A DNA stretch of 64,000 nucleotides from Mycolicibacterium fallax (GTDB lineage Bacteria > Actinomycetota > Actinomycetes > Mycobacteriales > Mycobacteriaceae). The translations under genes were made by a program, and so were the position numbers. The DNA lies in the NCBI RefSeq assembly GCF_010726955.1, contig NZ_AP022603.1, forward strand, positions 2,480,001-2,544,000, in the 5' to 3' direction. The notes beneath the pieces are model-generated. The model saw only the letters and a list, made by a program, of their open reading frames with translations, ran no database searches and had not been told where the DNA came from. Positions 42,749 to 51,111 of the stretch are shown piece by piece. Every line of letters begins with the position of its first letter. Position 1 is the stretch's first letter.

Positions 42749-44257
42749 ATGCTCACTGTGTGGCAGCGGGTCGCGGCCGAGGCGGCCCGCCGACCCGGCG
42801 ACGTCGCGCTGCGGCGCGCCGACGGTTCCGGCACCCTCCGATACGGCCGGCTGGATCCGCTGACCCGCCGGATCGCCGCGGACTTCGCCGGCGCCGGGGT
42901 CGGTCCGGGAGACCGCGTGCTGATCTTCTCCGACAACGGGCCCGAGACCTACCTGGGTGTGCTGGCCTGCGCCCGCACCGGCGCGATCGCGGTGCTCGTC
43001 GACGGCGCGCTGCCGCCCGCCACCGTCGCGCGGTTCGCCGAGATCACCACACCGTCGGCCATCGCCCTCGCGCCGGGCGCCGCGCTCACCGAAGACGCCC
43101 GCCCCGGCGGGCTGCCCGTCATCGACATCGGAATCGATTCCCCGACCGATGATTCCGGGCTCATCGCGGACCCCGGCGTGGTCTCGGCTCCCGACGATCC
43201 GCTGGCGATGATCTTCACCAGCGGCACCACCGGCGAACCGAAGGCGGTGCTGCTGGCGCACCGCACGTTCTACGCCGTCGCCGACATCCTGGCGGCCGAG
43301 GGACTGGACTGGATCGACTGGGCGCCGGGCCAGAGCACCTACTCCCCGCTGCCGGCCACCCACATCGGCGGGCTGTGGTGGATCCTCAACTGCCTCATGC
43401 ACGGCAACCTCTGCATCACCGGCGGTGAGCACGGCGCGTCCACCCTGGAGGTGCTCACCACCCACGCGGTGACGACCTGCTGCCTGGTGCCGACCCTGAT
43501 CGGCCGACTGGTCGCCGAGCTGCGCAGCACGGGTGCGACATTGCCGGCCGCGTTGCGGTTCGTCGGCTACGGCGGCTCCCGGGCCGTGGCCGCCGACATC
43601 GACGTGCTGGAGGCGGCCGGGGTGCGCACCGCACAGGTCTACGGATTGAGCGAAACCGGCTGCACCGCACTGTGCCTGCCGACGGCCGCCGGGTCGTTGA
43701 CCCGGATCGCCGCGGGGGCGGTGGGCCGCCCGTATCCCGGGGTGCTGACCCGGCTGGATGAGACGGGCGCGCTGTGGGTGAACTCGCCGGCCAACATGCT
43801 CGGCTACTGGAACAACCCGGCCAAGACCGCCGAGACTCTGGTCGACGGCTGGGTGAACACCGGTGACCTGCTGGACCTCGGCGACGACGGGTACTTCTAC
43901 ATCCGCGGCCGGGCCTCGGAGATGATCATTTCCGGCGGCGTCAACATCGCCCCCGACGAGATCGATCGGATCGCCGAAGGGGTCGACGGGGTCCGGGAAG
44001 CGGCCTGCTTCGAGATCCCCGATCCCGAGTTCGGTGCGCTGGTCGGGCTGGCCGTGGTGCCCACCGGACCGCTCGATGCCGCCCAGACCCGCGGGCTCAA
44101 GCGGGACCTCGCCGCGCGGTTCCGGCGGGAGTCCGAAGCCATCGCGCGCCCGGCGCGGATCATCACCGTCGCGGCGATCCCCCGAACCCCGTCCTCCGGC
44201 AAGGTGATTCGCGCCGAGCTGGCCCGGACCGCGGCCGGGGGCCGGTCCGATGACTGA
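42749..44257 (+). CDS. fadD10: Fatty acyl-AMP ligase (FadD10/ScoC-like)
   Basis: The protein has 502 aa (Rv0099: 540). ANL superfamily: MIFTSGTTGEPKAVLLAH (A3/P-loop), YGLSETGCTAL (A5), WVNTGDLLDLGDDGYFYIRGR (A7/A8), and the late Lys in PSSGKVIRAEL. It activates a fatty acid as acyl-AMP and loads the ACP encoded next. The ATG at 42749 is preceded by GAGGAAG. The gene overlaps the ACP gene by 8 nt. Confidence 0.93.
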   Translation: MLTVWQRVAAEAARRPGDVALRRADGSGTLRYGRLDPLTRRIAADFAGAGVGPGDRVLIFSDNGPETYLGVLACARTGAIAVLVDGALPPATVARFAEITTPSAIALAPGAALTEDARPGGLPVIDIGIDSPTDDSGLIADPGVVSAPDDPLAMIFTSGTTGEPKAVLLAHRTFYAVADILAAEGLDWIDWAPGQSTYSPLPATHIGGLWWILNCLMHGNLCITGGEHGASTLEVLTTHAVTTCCLVPTLIGRLVAELRSTGATLPAALRFVGYGGSRAVAADIDVLEAAGVRTAQVYGLSETGCTALCLPTAAGSLTRIAAGAVGRPYPGVLTRLDETGALWVNSPANMLGYWNNPAKTAETLVDGWVNTGDLLDLGDDGYFYIRGRASEMIISGGVNIAPDEIDRIAEGVDGVREAACFEIPDPEFGALVGLAVVPTGPLDAAQTRGLKRDLAARFRRESEAIARPARIITVAAIPRTPSSGKVIRAELARTAAGGRSDD

Positions 44258-44483
44258 ACCGCTGCGCGACCGGATCCTGGCCGCGCTGGCCGAGGTGCTC
44301 TACGTCGAGGGCCCCGACTTCACCGACGGGGACGACACCGATCTGCGTGACCTCGGGCTCGATTCGGTTCGCTTCGTGCTGCTGATGACCGAGCTCGGCG
44401 TGGACCGCGAGTCCGCGCTGCCGCAGCGGCTGGCCGATGACCTCACGGTGGCCGGCTGGGTCCGCGAACTGGCCGACCCGTGA
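44250..44483 (+). CDS. Acyl carrier protein of the INLP pathway (Rv0100/ScoB-like)
   Basis: The protein has 77 aa (Rv0100: 78). The phosphopantetheine site is Ser39 in LGLDSVRFV, preceded by DDTDLRDL. It carries the beta-amino acyl chain between FadD10, the FcoT-like enzyme and the NRPS condensation domain. Its ends overlap both neighbours (ATG inside fadD10, stop inside the nrp GTG). Confidence 0.93.
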   Translation: MTEPLRDRILAALAEVLYVEGPDFTDGDDTDLRDLGLDSVRFVLLMTELGVDRESALPQRLADDLTVAGWVRELADP

Positions 44484-47400
44484 CTCCCGTTCGCCTCCCG
44501 CTGAGTCGCTCGCAGCGCAACATCTACAACGGCGTTGCGCAGGACAACGATCCGGCCCTGTACCTGATCGGCCGGCGCTACCGGTTCCATCCGGTGGACC
44601 TGCCGGTGCTGCTGTCCGCGCTGGAGGCGACCATCCGGGCCAGCCCGGTGCAGCTGTGCGTGTTGGCCGAGGATCCCGGAGCCGACTATCCGGTGCTGGT
44701 GCCCACGCTGGCCGCCCAGGACCTGGTTCGGGTGTGCGCCGACGACGCCGCGGACACCGCCGGGCAACTGGCGGACAGCTGGGCGGGCGGCCTGCTCGGT
44801 GTTCCGCTGGCGCGCTATGTGGTGCGCACCGATGACGCCGGCGCCGTCGCCGGCCTGGACGCCTACTGTCACCACCTGCTGCTCGACGGCGGCGGGACCG
44901 CGATCTTCGAGGACCGGCTCGGACGACGGCTGGCCGGCGACACCGAATCCATCTGCGTCGAAGACGGATTGCATGCGCTGGCGCGGGCACACCGGCACGA
45001 GGCCGCCCGGATCGACGAGTCGCTGGAGCGGCTGAGCACCGTCACCGCAGCCGAGCTCACCGCCGAGGCGACCGGCCATCGCCCCGGCTCCCCGAACGTC
45101 CCCGGGCACGCCGTCCGCGGGGTGCCGGCCGGGTCAATCACGATCTGCGGCGCCGACTTCGATGCGCTCCAGGATGTCTGCACCGAGCACCGGGTGCCGC
45201 TCAACGTGCTGGTGGCCGCGGCGGCGGTCGCCGTCGACGCGGGCGCCGCGGGCAGCACCGACGCGCTGCTGGTACACACCATCGATCCCCGGTTCGGCGA
45301 GCCCGACCTCGATGTCGCCTCCTGCCTGGTCAATTCGGTGGCCCAGCCGGTCCGGTTCGCCCCGTTCGCCTCGGCCGGCGATCTGGTCCGGTCGATGGAC
45401 CGCGGCTACGTCCGGGCGCTGCGGCGCCGGTGGCTGCGCGAGGAGCGTTATCGCCGAATGTATCTGGCGATCAACCGCACCACCGGGGTGGCGGCCCTGA
45501 CCCTGAACTTCCTGCCGCAGCCGTGCGCCCCCGCGCTGCAACCGTTTCTGACCGACCCGCCGACGACCACCGACATCGGGCCGATCGAGGGCAACACCGT
45601 CGCCGCGGTCGCCGACCAGGCGCAGCGCCGACTGCAGATCTCGATCTGGGCCCGGGCCGACACCCCGCCGGACGCGGTGACGGCCGGGATGGCCGCGCGG
45701 ATCGGCGCGGCGCTGAACTCCTTTGCCGCCCACTGGGACCGGCCGGTCGCCGCGGCCGTCGGCGCCTGGCAGGTGATCACCGCCGACGGCACCCTGGCCC
45801 CCGGCACCGACGCCATCCCCGAGCGCCGCGGCGCCCCGGCCTGGTTCACCCCCGCGCCGGCCGGCCTGGACCGGCGGCCGCAGCTGCGGTCCTGGCTGGC
45901 CTGGCTCGAGGCGAACGACGTAGCGGCCGGCGAGGTGCTGGTCATCACCGACGACGGCACCGACCGCACCGTCGACCTGCTGCTGGCCGGTCACCTCGCC
46001 GGCTGCCCCTACAGTCCCTGCGACAGCGCGCAGCAGGCCGAGGCGCGGGCACAGCGGATCGCCGAGGCCGGCTTCGCGGTCCGGATCGTCGACCCGGCGA
46101 CCGTCTCGCTGCCCGCCGAGATCGACGCCGGCACCGGCGCGCGCATCGACACCCGGCTGGCCGCGGTGGCCGCCGACCCCGGCCTGCGCGCCCGCACCGC
46201 CTACCTGATGCCGACCTCGGGAACCACCGGCGAACCCAAACTCGTTGAGATCAGCCACGGTTCGCTGGCCGCGTTCTGCGCCGGCATCGCCGACGCCTAC
46301 CGCTGGGCGCCGCCGGACACCGTCCTGCAGTGCGCGCCGCTGACCTCCGACATCAGCGTCGAGGAGATCTTCGGCGCGGTGTGCGCCGGGGCGACGCTGA
46401 TCCGGTCCACCGCGACCCGCACCGGCGACCTGGCGGCCCTGGCCCGCGACGTGGCCGGCAGCGGCGCGACCGTGCTGGATCTGCCCACCGCGCTGTGGCA
46501 GCTGCTGGGCGCGGACCCCGACGCGCTGGACGCCGTCGGCAACTCCCGACTGCGGCAGGTCATCATCGGCGGGGAACCGGTGCGCAGCGGCGCCGTCGAC
46601 CGCTGGTCCGAATCGCCTGCCACCCGGGCGATCTCGCTGATCTCCAGCTACGGCCCCACCGAGACGACGGTGATCGTCAGCCGGCTGACCCTGGCCCGCG
46701 CCGGGGTGGCGATCGAACCGGCGGCCCGCCCGCGGGTCGGGCGGCCACTGCTGGCCGGCACGGTGTTCGTGGCGTTCGGCGAGATCGTCGTGGTGGGCGA
46801 CCTGGTCGCGGCCGGCTACCTCGGCGGCCCGGCGGAGTCCTTCGGTTCGGTGCTGCTGGCCGACGGTATCGCCCGGCCGGCGTTCGCCACCGGCGACCGC
46901 GTCGCGGTCAGCAATGGTCATCCGGTGTTCGCCGGGCGCCGGGATGCGCTGGTGAAGATCGGCGGCCGGCGGATCGACACCGCCGCGCTGACCCGCCGAA
47001 TCGGCGCCGACACCGCCATCGTCGATCTGGCCGTAGAGGCCACCGACGGCGCGCTGGGCGTCTGGTTCTGCACGCACCGGACCCGCGCCGGGCACGACGA
47101 TCCGGCCGCCGCCGGGGGAATCCGCGCCGTCCTCGCGGCCGCGGGGGTGCCGTCGTACTTCGTCACCGGGGTGCCCGGCATCGCGCGCAAGGCCGGCGGC
47201 AAGGTGGACCGCGCCGCACTGCCGCAGCCCGCCGAACCGAGCGAACATCCCGACCGCGGCGACCGCGCCGACGCCCTGGCCGCGCTGTGGAGCGCGGCAC
47301 TGGGCCGGCCCATCGGCACCGAGTCCTCGCTGCTGGCCGAGGGCGTCGGCTCCCTCGACCTGATCAAGATCCTGCCGCCGACCCGCCGGATCCTCGGCTG

Positions 47401-48616
47401 GAGTCTGTCCATCTTCGACCTGATCAGCGCCGACACCGCGGCGAACCTGGCCGCCGCGGTGCCCCCGGAGTCCACCGCGCTGGACCCGGTGACCGTCGCC
47501 GAGATCGATGCCGACATGCGCGCGGCGAAACTCGTCCGCGCCCCCCAACCCCTGCCGGGCGCACCGGTGGCCGGCCACACCGACACCATCGTCGTGCTCG
47601 GCGCCTCCGGCATCCTCGGCCGGGGGTTCGCCGAGGCGGTGCTGGCCGCCCGCCGCGCCGGCACCCCGCTGCCCGAGGTGGTGCTGGCGATGCGTTCGGC
47701 ACTGCCCGACGAACAGCCGTGGGCCGCACTGGCCCGCTGCCCGGGTGTCCGGTTGGAGCGGCTGCGGGCGGGTTTCGGGCCCGACGAGATCGACGCGCTG
47801 CTGCGGGAGACCGGCGCGGCGACCCTGATCAACTGCATCGGCAGCGCGAACATGCTGGTGCCGTATGCGCAACTGCGGCCGGCCAACCTCGACATCGTGC
47901 CGGTCACCGTGCAGGCCTGCCTGCGCCGGTCGGTGCGCCTGGTGCACCTGTCCACCTCGGTGGTTGTCAACGACGTCGGCGCGGCGCACGTCGTCGATCC
48001 CCGCTGGGCGCCCTACCCGTACGCGGCGGTCAAGGCGCTGGCCGAGATCGTGGTGGCGGGTTCCCCCGAAGCGCTGGACTTCACCATGGTGCGGCTGCCG
48101 CGGATCCTCGGCGAGCCCGATCAGCTCACCGAATCCACCGACATCCTGGTTTCGATGGTCGATGCCTGCGCCGCGTTGGGTGCCCGCCCTGCGCTGGCGG
48201 TGTCCGAGGAGGTGACCACCGGTCACGCTGCGGCACAGGCGATCCTGGGCCGGTTGCCCGGCGCCGGCGGCGCGGGGAGGCTGGGCCGCGGCATCACCGC
48301 GCTGCGCGGAACGGTCGTCGACTATCCGATGTTTCTCGCGGATTTCGCGCCCCGGGAGGTCGACGCGGCGGTGTGGAAACAGCAGCTCGACGACAGCAAC
48401 TGGGCCCGCGCCCATCCCGGCCGCTGGTCGATCATCGACGCCTGGCTGTCGCTGGGCGCGCGGCTCGACGGGCGGAGCTACGGCGAGTTCCTGGCCGGGC
48501 TGCCGTCGGTCGGCCTCGACGTCGGGGCGGCAACGCACATCGATGCGCCGGCCGAGAACCTGCGGGAACTTTGCGGCGCGGTTCCCCGACTGATAGCTCG
48601 GGTGCCCGTCGGGTGA
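44480..48616 (+). CDS. nrp: Single-module NRPS, C-A-T-R (INLP synthetase)
   Basis: The protein has 1378 aa. Condensation domain with HHLLLDG (~131-137); adenylation domain with PTSGTTGEPK (~577), SYGPTETT, FATGDRVAV and RRDALVKIGGRRI; carrier domain with the attachment Ser at ~958 (GVGSLDLI); thioester-reductase domain from ~1036 (VVLGASGILGRG) with a later YAAVKALAE. It would condense the isonitrile acyl chain onto an amino acid and release it by reduction. M. tuberculosis Rv0101 is about 2512 aa with two modules; this one has a single module like Streptomyces ScoA. The GTG at 44480 overlaps the ACP stop. Confidence 0.93.
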   Translation: MTPVRLPLSRSQRNIYNGVAQDNDPALYLIGRRYRFHPVDLPVLLSALEATIRASPVQLCVLAEDPGADYPVLVPTLAAQDLVRVCADDAADTAGQLADSWAGGLLGVPLARYVVRTDDAGAVAGLDAYCHHLLLDGGGTAIFEDRLGRRLAGDTESICVEDGLHALARAHRHEAARIDESLERLSTVTAAELTAEATGHRPGSPNVPGHAVRGVPAGSITICGADFDALQDVCTEHRVPLNVLVAAAAVAVDAGAAGSTDALLVHTIDPRFGEPDLDVASCLVNSVAQPVRFAPFASAGDLVRSMDRGYVRALRRRWLREERYRRMYLAINRTTGVAALTLNFLPQPCAPALQPFLTDPPTTTDIGPIEGNTVAAVADQAQRRLQISIWARADTPPDAVTAGMAARIGAALNSFAAHWDRPVAAAVGAWQVITADGTLAPGTDAIPERRGAPAWFTPAPAGLDRRPQLRSWLAWLEANDVAAGEVLVITDDGTDRTVDLLLAGHLAGCPYSPCDSAQQAEARAQRIAEAGFAVRIVDPATVSLPAEIDAGTGARIDTRLAAVAADPGLRARTAYLMPTSGTTGEPKLVEISHGSLAAFCAGIADAYRWAPPDTVLQCAPLTSDISVEEIFGAVCAGATLIRSTATRTGDLAALARDVAGSGATVLDLPTALWQLLGADPDALDAVGNSRLRQVIIGGEPVRSGAVDRWSESPATRAISLISSYGPTETTVIVSRLTLARAGVAIEPAARPRVGRPLLAGTVFVAFGEIVVVGDLVAAGYLGGPAESFGSVLLADGIARPAFATGDRVAVSNGHPVFAGRRDALVKIGGRRIDTAALTRRIGADTAIVDLAVEATDGALGVWFCTHRTRAGHDDPAAAGGIRAVLAAAGVPSYFVTGVPGIARKAGGKVDRAALPQPAEPSEHPDRGDRADALAALWSAALGRPIGTESSLLAEGVGSLDLIKILPPTRRILGWSLSIFDLISADTAANLAAAVPPESTALDPVTVAEIDADMRAAKLVRAPQPLPGAPVAGHTDTIVVLGASGILGRGFAEAVLAARRAGTPLPEVVLAMRSALPDEQPWAALARCPGVRLERLRAGFGPDEIDALLRETGAATLINCIGSANMLVPYAQLRPANLDIVPVTVQACLRRSVRLVHLSTSVVVNDVGAAHVVDPRWAPYPYAAVKALAEIVVAGSPEALDFTMVRLPRILGEPDQLTESTDILVSMVDACAALGARPALAVSEEVTTGHAAAQAILGRLPGAGGAGRLGRGITALRGTVVDYPMFLADFAPREVDAAVWKQQLDDSNWARAHPGRWSIIDAWLSLGARLDGRSYGEFLAGLPSVGLDVGAATHIDAPAENLRELCGAVPRLIARVPVG

Positions 48617-48653
48617 GCAGTGCCCGGCGGACCGATGGAGAAGGGACCACGAC

Positions 48654-49016
48654 GTGACGGATCTGGCAGAGCAGCAGCACATCCGGGCCACCCGGCGCAT
48701 CGAACTCGACGTGACCGGAATGACGTGCATGATGTGCGCGCGCCGGGTGGAGAAGGCCCTGAACAAGGTCGACGGCGTGCAGGCGTCGGTGAAGATCGCC
48801 ACCAAGATCGCCACCGTCGACGCCGCCCCGGGGGTGACCGTCGAGCAGCTGTGTGCGGTTGTCGAGCAGGCCGGCTATCAGGCCACCGAGCACGTGCCGG
48901 GTGCGGCCGCCGCCGAGGACACCGGCGCGGACGACGCCGCATCCGACACCGAGCCGGCGGCCCGCGGCTGGTGGGCGAAGCTGCGCGCCCGGTTCACCCG
49001 CAACCGAGCGGAATGA
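48654..49016 (+). CDS. Heavy-metal-associated (HMA) metallochaperone-like protein
   Basis: The protein has 120 aa. Residues 15-80 are an HMA ferredoxin-like domain with the metal motif GMTCMMC (Cys25, Cys28) and VEKALNKVDGVQASV. This domain binds Cu(I) or similar metals. A disordered acidic linker and a basic WWAKLRARFTRNR tail follow; the tail may touch the membrane. The GTG at 48654 has GGAGAAGGGA upstream. It is 37 nt after nrp on the same strand and is probably the last gene of the INLP operon; M. tuberculosis has the HMA-bearing CtpB near its INLP operon. Confidence 0.88.
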   Translation: MTDLAEQQHIRATRRIELDVTGMTCMMCARRVEKALNKVDGVQASVKIATKIATVDAAPGVTVEQLCAVVEQAGYQATEHVPGAAAAEDTGADDAASDTEPAARGWWAKLRARFTRNRAE

Positions 49017-49138
49017 GCGGGGCGCCTGGTCGCACTGCATGCAGCGCAAGGCCGGTCGACTTCTCCTGGTGCAACGCGCGTGGTTGACCGGCTGACCTCA
49101 TAGGATCATGTCCATCGACACGCTCGGGGGAGGACACC

Positions 49139-49717
49139 ATGACGCAGCCACCACAGCCGCCCGGAATGGGTGCGCAGGCAGCGGCGCTGCCTCCGCCTCC
49201 GATCCCCCCGGGGTATCGGATGCCTCCGGGAGCCGTGCCGCCGGGGCCGAACGCAAAGAAGCACACCGGATGGAAGGTGGCCGCTGGCGCTCTCGCCACG
49301 ACCGCGGTCTTCGGTCTCGGATTCCTCGCCGCACAAGCGATTCCGCGGAGTGGAGACGACGCCAGCGCAGAAGCCCCCGCAGCGGTGTCAGAACCCGCAC
49401 CGACTGTGGACAGCACCACCCAGACCCAGCAACTGTGCACCACCTACGCACTCGCCCGGGGAAGCACACCTAAGGAGGTGCAGACCGCAGTCGATTTCCT
49501 CTCGATCGCAACGGCACTTCGGCTAGGACTGCTGGAGAATCCCGGAGCCGACCCTGAAGTGCGTGCAGCCATCACCGAGCTAGCCGAGGTTTATGAGGGC
49601 TGGATTGCCCAGAAAATTAACCTCGCGACGGGCGAGCTCGTACAGCCGCCCCCGTGGACTAGGCCTCGATCGAGCGCCGCATTTTTTCAGGCAGCTACTG
49701 TCTGCCAGCTGAGCTAG
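49139..49717 (+). CDS. Membrane-anchored hypothetical protein
   Basis: The protein has 192 aa and is not recognised. A Pro-rich cytoplasmic start (PPPPIPPGYRMPPGAVPPG) precedes one membrane helix (VAAGALATTAVFGLGFLAAQA, ~47-67). The external part has two Cys (CTTYALARG and TVCQLS) that could pair. The layout resembles small mycobacterial secreted or anchored proteins. The ATG at 49139 follows GGGGGAGG. The last ~17 codons run antisense through a tRNA-like stretch, so the C-terminus may be recent. It is one of the ORFans between the INLP operon and fadE6. Confidence 0.65.
   Translation: MTQPPQPPGMGAQAAALPPPPIPPGYRMPPGAVPPGPNAKKHTGWKVAAGALATTAVFGLGFLAAQAIPRSGDDASAEAPAAVSEPAPTVDSTTQTQQLCTTYALARGSTPKEVQTAVDFLSIATALRLGLLENPGADPEVRAAITELAEVYEGWIAQKINLATGELVQPPPWTRPRSSAAFFQAATVCQLS
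49684..49716 (-). other. tRNA-like relic (D-arm and anticodon loop)
   Basis: The minus strand reads TAGCTCAGCTGGCAGA, the D-arm consensus of bacterial tRNAs, and after canonical spacing (26 nt from the TAGCTCAG start) CTGAAAA, the anticodon loop of tRNA-Phe. The D-stem is only half paired and no matching T-arm or acceptor arm follows, so this is not a working tRNA. It overlaps the 3' end of the gene at 49139-49717. Confidence 0.4.
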
Positions 49718-49787
49718 GGGGTAATCCCCAGGGACGCTGATCAAGAATCGGTCACCCGTCTCACGACAACGAGCCGGCGGCGCGAGG

Positions 49788-50234
49788 CTACTGCGCAAAG
49801 CTGCGCGCGGCGGTGCATGCCGCCTGCGCGTCGTGCTTGTGCTCGAAGCACTGATCCACCCCCGGCCCCTCCGCAAACCATTCGCCGGTATCAAGCTGGC
49901 CGACGAGGTACCCGCCAGAACGGTAAAGGCCCGGCTTGACGCGCTTCCAGGTCATTGGGCCGGCCGCGTTCCGCAGCCAGCCGGCGAGCGCCCGCACCGG
50001 GCTGTTGCCGTTCTCGTCAGCCAATACCGCGATCGGAGTGGCCTCCCCGCCGTCGATCAGGTATGCCGTCATCATCCAGCCCAGGTCGTCCACTTCGACC
50101 ACGAACAGCAAGTCGCCGGATCGCACCGCGTCCGCATCGTCGAGGCGCCACGGCTCGCCGAGGCCGCCGCTGGCGTCAATGGCATCGCGAACGATCCCAG
50201 CGGCACTGGTGGCTAGCGCGCGGCCGGGAGGCAC
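49788..50234 (-). CDS. Hypothetical protein
   Basis: The protein has 148 aa and is not recognised. It is soluble and rich in Trp, Gly and Asp (EPWRLDDADAVRSGDLLFVVEVDDLGWMMTAYLID, then NAAGPMTWKRVKPGLYRSGGYLVGQ). The C-terminal half looks like a small beta domain with GLYRSGGYLVG...GEWFAEG. The GTG start at 50234 lies inside the end of an upstream short frame (50213-50323), so the two may be translationally coupled. Function and family unknown. Confidence 0.5.
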   Translation of the reverse strand: MPPGRALATSAAGIVRDAIDASGGLGEPWRLDDADAVRSGDLLFVVEVDDLGWMMTAYLIDGGEATPIAVLADENGNSPVRALAGWLRNAAGPMTWKRVKPGLYRSGGYLVGQLDTGEWFAEGPGVDQCFEHKHDAQAACTAARSFAQ

Positions 50235-50323
50235 GTCGCGTCGTCGCTGTCGAATTCAGTGCCGCGCTCGGAGTTTGTCGGCTCCCGCCGAAACGCCTCG
50301 ATCACCTGGTGGATCGACCCCAA
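50213..50323 (-). pseudogene. Possible N-terminal relic of a helicase/restriction-type gene
   Basis: A 36-codon frame starts at TTG 50323, with GAGGGGA about 8 nt upstream, and reads LGSIHQVIEAFRREPTNSER followed by GTEF. From memory this resembles the first ~30 residues of large actinobacterial helicase/type III-restriction-like proteins (IHxVIExFR...SNSERGTKFE). It then leaves the family pattern and stops at 50213. It could also be a real small gene or a leader peptide for the next gene. Confidence 0.35.
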
Positions 50324-50446
50324 AGCACTGTCCCCTCAATGAACCCCGGCACCCGCGCGCAGCGGCGCGCGGGCTGTCCCGGTGACGATAGTCTCCGGCC
50401 GAGGTATTAGCGGGCGGTTGGGCGCCGAGGGGGTCTGCGCGGCGGA

Positions 50447-50890
50447 TCAACCGCCGAGTTCCAGCGAGAAGTGGTGCGACGAGATCCGCAGGTGGTTCCG
50501 CATGTACAGCCGATGCGCCGCCGCCCGGTCGCTGCCCACGCCCGAATCCAGATGAATCTCTTCGCATCCAAGGCGCTCGGCCTCGGCGATCACCCACCGC
50601 AGCAGTTCGTCGGCAAATCCCTTGCCCCGCGCCGTTTCCAGCGTGCTGACGTCGTCGACATAGAGGTAATGCCCCCACGCCGTCGACCACACCTCACGGA
50701 ACCCCAGCACCGACACGGCCGAGTCCGAGGACTCCTCGAACGCCCCGACCAACCGATAGCCGGCCGGCCGCAACCGATCATCGATGAGGTCGACGACGGC
50801 GCCGGCAGTGCGCCAGCGGGGCCGGAGCAACAGCATCGCCTCGGCGGCGCTGCCGGTCTCGCCCGCCCTGATCTCCCGGATCTCGGTCAT
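50447..50890 (-). CDS. GNAT-family N-acetyltransferase
   Basis: The protein has 147 aa. The acetyl-CoA site is YVDDVSTLETARGKGFADELL (R/Q-x-x-G-x-G/A type: RGKGFA), followed by AEAERLGCEEIHLDSG and AHRLYMRNHL, a standard GNAT core with motif A and B. The N-terminal part (IREIRAGETGSAAEAMLLL) fits too. The substrate is unknown. The ATG is at 50890. It is divergent from fadE6 across 221 nt in which no clear signal was seen. Confidence 0.88.
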   Translation of the reverse strand: MTEIREIRAGETGSAAEAMLLLRPRWRTAGAVVDLIDDRLRPAGYRLVGAFEESSDSAVSVLGFREVWSTAWGHYLYVDDVSTLETARGKGFADELLRWVIAEAERLGCEEIHLDSGVGSDRAAAHRLYMRNHLRISSHHFSLELGG

Positions 50891-51111
50891 GCTCCGAAGC
50901 TCACCACGGGCGGCGGCAAACGATCAACGGAATTTCTGCGGTCGTGCCCGCCGGCATCGGTGCCGTCAGCAGTGAACGCCGGTGTCCCGCTGTTCGTCGG
51001 CGCCCACCCCACCTCGCCCCCGAAATCGCCCGAGTCCCCCCAACCCGTCCGGGTAGGCTCGCAACGGTCAACCCGGACCGACCAGTTGGTAGACCTACAG
51101 AAGGGTGCTCC

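Noticed and set aside
46330..48657. Second frame inside nrp running past its stop
   Set aside because: Arg/Gly-rich shadow frame; it only appears long because of GC content.
45134..48814. A 1226-codon minus-strand open frame opposite nrp
   Set aside because: Composition is typical of a GC-rich shadow; the plus strand carries all NRPS motifs.
49717..49730. GGGGGTAATCCCC as a terminator
   Set aside because: The stem is only 4 bp and no T-run follows.
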